Shown in pieces: positions 58,768-64,000 of a DNA stretch of 64,000 nucleotides. Position 1 is the stretch's first letter. The number at the start of each line of letters is the position of its first letter. Location: contig NZ_JAFIMU010000007.1 in NCBI RefSeq assembly GCF_017302985.1, forward strand, positions 992,001 through 1,056,000, written 5' to 3'. This stretch comes from Corallococcus macrosporus (lineage in GTDB: Bacteria > Myxococcota > Myxococcia > Myxococcales > Myxococcaceae). The notes under the pieces are model-generated. The model did no database searches and had not been told where the DNA came from. It worked only from the letters and a program-made list of their open reading frames with translations. The position numbers and the translations under genes were made by a program.

Positions 58768-59276
58768 ATGCGTTACTTCACGAAGCAGCAGGGACAGAAG
58801 GAAGCGGTGCCGGTGGACCTGGAGTCGCTGGGTCAGGACCGCTACCGGCTCACGGTGAACGGCAAGACGTTCCAGGTGGACGCGCTCTCCGTGGACCAGG
58901 GCACGCTGTCGCTCCTGGTGGACGGCCAGTCGTACAACGTCGAGTTCGAGGAGAACGGCGACGAGATTGGCACGCTGGTGCGCGGGCAGGTGAACCGCAC
59001 CGACGTGGCGGACGAGCGCAAGCTGCGCATGCGCGCGGCCGCGGGCAGCTTCTCCGTGGAGGGCCGCCAGCTCATCCTCGCGCCCATGCCCGGCAAGGTG
59101 GTGAAGGTGCTGGTCAAGGTGGCGACGAGGTGAAGGAGGGCCAGGGGCTCGTGGTCGTGGAGGCCATGAAGATGGAGAACGAGCTCAAGAGCCCCAAGGC
59201 CGGCAAGGTCACGGAGGTCTTCGCCAAGGAAGGCACCGCCGTGGAGAACAACGCCAAGCTCATCGTCGTGGAGTAG
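58768..59276 (+). pseudogene. Biotin carboxyl carrier protein, interrupted by a one-base frameshift
   Basis: The frame starting at 58768 encodes MRYFTKQQGQKEAVPVD through PMPGKVVKVLVKV and then reads ATR-stop at 59133. In another frame the sequence continues GDEVKEGQGLVVVEAMKMEN, the biotinyl-lysine motif (A-M-K-M), to a stop at 59276. Inserting one G in the run near 59120 restores a complete carrier of about 169 residues, with the biotin domain at the C terminus. Length before and after the break matches the family. It may be an assembly error in a G run or a real loss. It should carry the biotin used by the adjacent carboxylase. Confidence 0.85.
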
Positions 59277-59285
59277 GCGGACCCC

Positions 59286-59807
59286 ATGGAGATGCTCTGC
59301 ACGCTGCGCAGCACCACGGACACGCAGCGCCAGGCCCTGCTGAAGGCCCCCCAGGCGCTGGAGCCCTTCCTGGAGGACGAGGAGGACTTCGGCGACGCGA
59401 AGGGCGCGGCGTTCCTGGAGCTGGACATCGGCGAGGCGTGGCACGGCCTCCAGTACCTGCTCACCGGCACGGCGTGGGAGGGCAAGCCGCCCCTGGACTT
59501 CCTCGTGCGCGGCGGCGAGGACGTGGGCGACATCCCGTCGGATGAGGGCACCGCGCGCGTGTTCGACGCGGCCGCCGTGAAGGCGCTGGCGGAGGCGCTG
59601 AAGAAGGCCTCCGTGGAGGATCTGCGCAAGCGCTTCGACCCGGCGCGGCTCCAGGCCGAGGACATCTACCCCGGCACCTGGGACGAGGAGGAGCCGGCGG
59701 AGGACGTGGATCCGCTGGAGGAGCTGCTCTCCTACTTCGTGGAGCTCCAGAAGTTCACCGCCGCCGTGGCGAAGCGGGGCCTCTGCCTGCTCGTGCACAT
59801 CGGTTGA
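59286..59807 (+). CDS. DUF1877-family protein
   Basis: A 173-residue protein of the DUF1877 (YfbM-like) family, recognised from the pattern LDIGEAWHGLQYLLTG and the conserved GGEDVGDIPSDEGTARVF. Function is unknown in the family. It begins 9 bases after the end of the biotin carrier frame and is probably transcribed with the locus. It ends near the converging TSUP gene. Confidence 0.85.
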   Translation: MEMLCTLRSTTDTQRQALLKAPQALEPFLEDEEDFGDAKGAAFLELDIGEAWHGLQYLLTGTAWEGKPPLDFLVRGGEDVGDIPSDEGTARVFDAAAVKALAEALKKASVEDLRKRFDPARLQAEDIYPGTWDEEEPAEDVDPLEELLSYFVELQKFTAAVAKRGLCLLVHIG

Positions 59808-59831
59808 AGAAGCCGGACGGGCGCGCCTGCT

Positions 59832-60617
59832 TCAGGCCGCCCAACCCAGCCACACGTCGCGCCCCAGCTTCAGCACCAGCGCGGCCACGACGCCCAGCAC
59901 CACCCCGCGCACCAGCTTGTCGCCGCCCTTCACCGCCACGTGCGCGCCCAGCCACGCGCCGGTGAACTGCGCCGCGGCCATGGGCAGCGCCACCTTCCAC
60001 AGCACCACGCCGCGCAGCGCGAACAGCGTCACCGACGCCAGGTTGGAGGCGAAGTTCACCACCTTCGCGTCCGCGGACGCGCGCGCCAGCCCGTGGCCCA
60101 GGAGCGACGAGAACGCCACGATGAGGAACGTGCCCGTGCCCGGGCCGAAGAAGCCGTCATAGGTGCCGATGGCCAGCGCGATGAGCGCGCCGATGGCCTG
60201 CGCGCGCGGCCGGGGCGAGGGCTCCACGCCGTCGCGCTTCGGCGGCGTGCGGCGGAAGGCGAGGAACACCGCCACCGCGATGAGCAGCACCAGCACCAGC
60301 GGCTTGAGCACCTCCGGCTTGAGCAGCAGCACCAGCGCCGCGCCGCCGAACGCGCCCATCAGGCCGAAGGGGAACGTCACCTTGGCCAGCTTGCCGTCCA
60401 CGAGGCCCGCGCGCGCGAAGCGCACCAGCGCCGCGCCCGAGCCGAACACGGACTGCCCCTTGTTGGTGCCCAGCGCCACGTGCGCGGGCAGGCCCGCCGT
60501 CAGGAGCGCCGGCAGGGTGATGAGCCCGCCGCCCCCCGCGATGGCGTCCACGAAGCCCGCGCTCAGCGCGGCGACACACAGCAGCACCAGCTTCAACGCG
60601 CTGACGTCCAGGTCCAC
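59832..60617 (-). CDS. TSUP-family membrane permease (TauE/SafE type)
   Basis: A 261-residue integral membrane protein with about eight hydrophobic helices. The TSUP signature is present: SAGFVDAIAGGGGLITLPALL at the start and IGTYDGFFGPGTGTFLIVAF in the middle. These export or take up sulfite, sulfonates or other anions. The start is GTG at 60615-60617 with GGAGG upstream. It is the only gene on its strand here and is tail-to-tail with the DUF1877 gene. Confidence 0.9.
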   Translation of the reverse strand: MDLDVSALKLVLLCVAALSAGFVDAIAGGGGLITLPALLTAGLPAHVALGTNKGQSVFGSGAALVRFARAGLVDGKLAKVTFPFGLMGAFGGAALVLLLKPEVLKPLVLVLLIAVAVFLAFRRTPPKRDGVEPSPRPRAQAIGALIALAIGTYDGFFGPGTGTFLIVAFSSLLGHGLARASADAKVVNFASNLASVTLFALRGVVLWKVALPMAAAQFTGAWLGAHVAVKGGDKLVRGVVLGVVAALVLKLGRDVWLGWAA

Positions 60618-60716
60618 GGTGGGGCCCGCCTCCTCGCCGCGGGTGGCGCCCGCTTATCACCCGGACGGCGCGCCGTCCTGGCCGGTTGCTTGCGTCGCGC
60701 TGAAGCTTGGGGGTCA

Positions 60717-61538
60717 ATGCGGTCCATGCTCGCGACCCTGATGACCGTGCTGGCGCTGACGCTCGCCGCGCCGCCCTCGCCGCCCGACGCGACCACCGCC
60801 ACGTGCCGCTCCATCGATGGGCACGTGTCCTGTGGCTACGGGTGCAAGTCGGATGGACAGCGCGTGCGGTGCGCCCAGACGCTCCAGGGCAAGTGCACGG
60901 TCATCGACGGGCAGGCCGTCTGCTTCGACCCGCCCGCCTACGTGGTGAAGGCGTATGGCGCCGGGCTGCCGGAGCCGGAGTGCAAGACCATCGATGGGGT
61001 GGTGGGCTGCGGCTACAACTGCGTCACCGACTTCGGCAAGGTGAAGTGCGCGAAGACGCCCGCGGGCGTGTGCCGCAGCCAGAGCGGCAACGTGACGTGC
61101 TTCGACCCGCCCGCCGCGGTGTTCGCGGTGTTCGGCCGGCAGGTGCCTCGCGCGCAATGCGTCAGCAATGGCATCCAGCTGGCGTGCGGCTTCAACTGCG
61201 TGAACGCCTCTGAAGGCGTGCGGTGCGCGAAGACGCCCATGGGCGTGTGCAAGGCGCAGAACGGCAACCTCAGCTGCTTCGACCCGTCGCCCGCGGCGCT
61301 CTGCGCGTGGGGCAAGGGCCTACCGGCGCCCCAGTGCAAGTCGAGCGAGATGGGCCCGGTGTGCGGCTACAACTGCACCACGGCCTACGGCAAGGTGGCG
61401 TGCGCGGGGACTCCGGCGGGCCTCTGCAAGGTCTTCGACAGCGAGGTGTACTGCTTCGACCCGCCCGCCGAGCAGCAGGCCGACGCGGCCTGTCTCGCCG
61501 GCGTGGGCCTGGCGGCCATCGAGGGCGCCACGCCCTGA
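60717..61538 (+). CDS. Secreted protein of four 59-residue Cys-rich repeats
   Basis: A 273-residue protein with a signal peptide (cleavage near LAA-PP) and four tandem repeats of 59 residues, each with six Cys. In the first, the Cys are at 30, 39, 43, 52, 60 and 69. Each repeat has SCGYGC/GCGYNC, then KVKCAKTPAGVC, and CFDPPA. Three disulfides per repeat are likely. No family was recognised. The ATG at 60717 is chosen; an in-frame ATG at 60726 is possible. Confidence 0.85.
   Translation: MRSMLATLMTVLALTLAAPPSPPDATTATCRSIDGHVSCGYGCKSDGQRVRCAQTLQGKCTVIDGQAVCFDPPAYVVKAYGAGLPEPECKTIDGVVGCGYNCVTDFGKVKCAKTPAGVCRSQSGNVTCFDPPAAVFAVFGRQVPRAQCVSNGIQLACGFNCVNASEGVRCAKTPMGVCKAQNGNLSCFDPSPAALCAWGKGLPAPQCKSSEMGPVCGYNCTTAYGKVACAGTPAGLCKVFDSEVYCFDPPAEQQADAACLAGVGLAAIEGATP
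60804..61511 (+). repeat. Four in-frame copies of a 177-base (59-codon) unit
   Basis: The Cys-bearing unit recurs four times at exactly 59 codons between residues 30 and 265 of the secreted protein. The units are diverged in sequence, so the duplications are old. A fragment of a fifth unit was not seen. Confidence 0.8.
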
Positions 61539-61645
61539 AACAGCCTGCCCGCCCGCTCGCGGGAGGTCATCCGCTTGGACGCGGGCCCGGGCGGCGATAA
61601 AATTTCGGCTTCCCGGCACTAGAGGGAATGGGAGCAGGACGGCAC

Positions 61646-64000
61646 ATGGCGGAGGGCGAGGTCCGGCAGTACTGGGTGCGGAACGATCGGGGCACCACGT
61701 GGGGGCCGCTGACGGGTCCGACCATCGAGCTGCTCATCGACAGCGGCTCCATCCAGGGCAAGCTCCAGGTCTCCACCGATGGTCTGCAGTTCGCCTTCCC
61801 GTGGCGCTTCCCGGAGGTGCGGGACGCGTTCCCCCGTGAGCTGTGGGGAGACGGCGCGCCCGCCTCGCTGGTGCAGTCCGCGCCCGCCGCCATCGTTCCT
61901 CCGCCGCCCGGCCCTGGCGCCGCGCCCGGTCCGGGAGCCGCGCCCATGGCCGGTCCGGGAGCCGTGCCCATGGCGGGCCCTGGCGTGATGCGGGGCCCCG
62001 GGCCCGGAGCCGCGCGGCCCGCCGTCGACGCGGCGGGGCGTCCGGTCGCCGCCGCCCGGCCTCCGGGACCTCCCGTCGTGGCGGCCCGTCCAGCGGGGGC
62101 TCCCGCCGGAGCGCCCGCGGCCACGGCGGCGCGTCCGGCCGCGCCCCAGACTCCCCAAGCTCCACAGGCTCCAGCGGATGACGGGACCAACACGGTGCCG
62201 CCGCAGGGGCAGCTCCAGCAGTACCCGCCCATGCAGCTGTACGGGCGCATCGCGGCGGGCGAGCAGACGGGCCTGCTGACGCTGGGGCTTCCGGACCGCA
62301 CGCTGTCCATCCACTTCCGCAAGGGCAGTCCGGAGTTCGTGGACTCGTCGCACGCGGAGGACGCGCTGGGCGTGTCGCTGATGGGGGCGAAGCTCCTGAC
62401 GGCGGAGCAGCTCCAGCAGGCGGAAGGCGCGAAGGAGCGCTTCGGGGGCGATCTGCTCGCGGCGCTGTTCGGCCTGGGGCTGCTCCAGCCGGCGACGGCG
62501 TTCACGCAGCTGTCGCAGCGGGCGCTGGGCATCCTGGGCAAGGCGCTGCGCGCGGAGTCCGGGACGTTCTCCTTCGAGGCGCGCGACCTGCCGGCGCAGA
62601 AGGCGATGCCGCTGGGCAACCGCTGGGCGCTGCTCAGCGACCAGGTGCGCCGCATGCCGACGGCGGACCTCAAGCGGCGGCTGACCTACGTGCTGCCCAT
62701 GCCCATCATGAAGTCGGGTGGCCGGGTGCCCTCCAGCGACCTGCGCCTGACGCCGCACGAGGTGCGCGCGCTCTCCTTCATCGACGGGGTGCGGTCGCTG
62801 GGGCAGCTGCTCCAGGACGTGCCGCAGGACGCGGAGCACCTGCTGCGCGTGGCGTTCCTGTTGAAGGAGCTGAACGGAGTCTCGTTCGCGGCCTCGCGAA
62901 CGCAGGCAGCGGCACCGCCCCCTCCGGGCCCCACGGCCACCGCCGCGCCCCGTCCCCCGGGTGCCGCGCCCGGTGCGCCCGCCGCGGGTCCCGGAGCCAG
63001 GCCCATGGCGGGTCCTGGAGCGCCCACTGCGGGCCCCGGTGCCGCAGGTACGCCCGTCGCCGGTCCTGGAGCCAGGCCCATGGCCGGTCCTGGAGCGCCT
63101 TCCGCAGGCCCGGGTGCCACGCCGATGGCCGGCCCAGGTGCACCTGTCGCAGGCCCGGGCGCCACGCCGATGGCCGGACCCGGTGCGCCCGTCGCGGGCC
63201 CGGGTGCGCGCGGAGCCAGCCCCGGTGCGCCCGTCGCGGGACCCGGTGCCGCCCCCCGGCCCGCCGGGGCTCCTCCCACGGGTGCCGCTCCCGTCGCGGG
63301 CCCCGGCGCCGCACGTCCCGCCGCTCCGGCAGCGGGCCCCGGTGCGGCTCCGCGCCCTCCGGGTACCGCCCCCGCCGGAGCCGCTCCCACGGCGGGCCCC
63401 GGTGCACGGCCCGCTCCGCCCGTCGTCGCCGCTCCAGCGGCCTCATCCTCCGCCCCCGGTTCGGACGAACTGCCCGCGCTGCGCCAGCTCGCCGCGACCA
63501 TGAAGGGCCAGAACCACTTCCAGCGGCTCGGCCTCACCGAACAGACCGACGGCAGCGCGGTGAAGATCGCCTACTTCCGCCTGGCCAAGCTCTACCACCC
63601 GGACACCCTGCCCCCCGGCGCCCCGGTGGAGCTGGAGAAGCTCAAGGCGGAGGTCTTCGCGTACATCGGAGACGCCTACCGCGCCCTCTCCGACGACAAG
63701 AACCGCGCGGCCTACCTGGAGGACCTCAAGAACGGCGGCGCCGACGGCGGCGTGGACGTCCAGTCCATCCTCCAGGCCGAGGAGCTCTTCCAGAAGTCCT
63801 GCATCCTGGTGAAGGCCCGCAAGTACCCGGACGCCGTGAAGATGCTCAACGAGGCCATCGCCCTCAACGGCGAGGAGCCGGAGTTCTACGCCTGGCGGGG
63901 CTACGCGCGCTTCCTCGCCGCCCCCGACAAGAAGGCCGCCCAGCCGGAGGCCTTCCGCGAAATCCAGGCCGCCATCAAGCGCAACGAGCGCTGCGCCCCC
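61646..64000 (+). CDS. GYF-like / DUF4388 / J-domain / TPR protein (3' end outside window)
   Basis: The frame runs 785 codons to the window edge without a stop. In order: a GYF_2-like domain at about 8-70 ([20 protein letters not shown]), a Pro/Ala linker, a DUF4388 domain from about 187 ([20 protein letters not shown]), a linker with many MAGPGA/VAGPGA units (about 447-590), a DnaJ-like domain with an intact His-Pro-Asp at 651-653, and TPR-like helices from about 705 to the edge. ATG at 61646; an upstream in-frame ATG at 61628 is possible. The same architecture occurs at 20369-21925, where HPD is lost. Confidence 0.85.
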   Translation, partial: MAEGEVRQYWVRNDRGTTWGPLTGPTIELLIDSGSIQGKLQVSTDGLQFAFPWRFPEVRDAFPRELWGDGAPASLVQSAPAAIVPPPPGPGAAPGPGAAPMAGPGAVPMAGPGVMRGPGPGAARPAVDAAGRPVAAARPPGPPVVAARPAGAPAGAPAATAARPAAPQTPQAPQAPADDGTNTVPPQGQLQQYPPMQLYGRIAAGEQTGLLTLGLPDRTLSIHFRKGSPEFVDSSHAEDALGVSLMGAKLLTAEQLQQAEGAKERFGGDLLAALFGLGLLQPATAFTQLSQRALGILGKALRAESGTFSFEARDLPAQKAMPLGNRWALLSDQVRRMPTADLKRRLTYVLPMPIMKSGGRVPSSDLRLTPHEVRALSFIDGVRSLGQLLQDVPQDAEHLLRVAFLLKELNGVSFAASRTQAAAPPPPGPTATAAPRPPGAAPGAPAAGPGARPMAGPGAPTAGPGAAGTPVAGPGARPMAGPGAPSAGPGATPMAGPGAPVAGPGATPMAGPGAPVAGPGARGASPGAPVAGPGAAPRPAGAPPTGAAPVAGPGAARPAAPAAGPGAAPRPPGTAPAGAAPTAGPGARPAPPVVAAPAASSSAPGSDELPALRQLAATMKGQNHFQRLGLTEQTDGSAVKIAYFRLAKLYHPDTLPPGAPVELEKLKAEVFAYIGDAYRALSDDKNRAAYLEDLKNGGADGGVDVQSILQAEELFQKSCILVKARKYPDAVKMLNEAIALNGEEPEFYAWRGYARFLAAPDKKAAQPEAFREIQAAIKRNERCAP

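Overview
The window looks like chromosomal DNA of a myxobacterium, most probably Myxococcus/Corallococcus-like (Cystobacterineae). This is inferred from the very high G+C with strong third-position G/C bias, the frequent GTG/TTG starts, very long Ala/Pro-rich linker proteins, DUF4388 + J-domain + TPR architectures, a sigma-54 activator with its kinase, and a small Lys/Arg/Ala-rich histone-H1-like protein. No rRNA, tRNA, IS element, CRISPR array or replication origin was found. About 53 protein genes fill the window densely, with four-base start/stop overlaps common.

Layout. 1-7.05 kb: a truncated gene, a large DUF3857/transglutaminase-like lipoprotein, a short-chain dehydrogenase, an exported isoaspartyl peptidase, and a DJ-1/PfpI protein. 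7.06-13.34 kb: a complete SUF iron-sulfur assembly operon on the minus strand (Rrf2 regulator, sufB, C, D, S, U, T), in which the first six genes are chained by four-base overlaps. 13.5-14.7 kb: a divergent periplasmic binding protein. 14.7-19.4 kb: a minus-strand run of pilin-like/TadE/TadG-like genes plus two unknown proteins, with no assembly motor nearby. 19.7-26.6 kb: a lipoprotein behind a possible sigma-54 promoter, then a minus-strand operon (giant coiled-coil protein, HemW, TPR membrane protein, DUF4388/J-like protein). 26.7-32.8 kb: M16 peptidase, PrmA, L-asparaginase II, RsmE, and a GlsB/YeaQ membrane protein. 32.9-41.6 kb: an RDD protein with a zinc ribbon and repeats, a GspE-N/GAF-like/HEAT mosaic protein, and a histidine kinase with an NtrC-type regulator. 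41.8-48.7 kb: FAD oxidase, wax-ester synthase-like acyltransferase, secreted unknowns, and a PRMT-like methyltransferase.

48.7-50.2 kb is the clearest foreign element. It is a strikingly A+T-rich gene encoding a coiled-coil, two-TM protein that starts 7 bases after a normal host gene. Beyond it lie a ChW-repeat secreted protein, the histone-like protein, and a minus-strand trio: site-2-protease-like M50 peptidase, a protein with a possible clan-CD (caspase/C80-like) His...Cys signature, and an aromatic FAD monooxygenase.

54.9-59.8 kb holds a biotin-dependent acyl-CoA carboxylase locus (beta subunit, unknown protein, biotin carboxylase, biotin carrier). The carrier gene is broken by an apparent one-base deletion just before its biotinylation motif. 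The end of the window has a TSUP permease, a secreted protein made of four 59-residue Cys repeats, and a truncated GYF-like/DUF4388/J/TPR protein running off the edge.

Most of the window is housekeeping. The best candidates for undescribed biology are the A+T-rich orphan gene, the clan-CD-like protein in its protease-containing operon, the orphan pilin-like cluster, the ChW protein and the mosaic HEAT protein.
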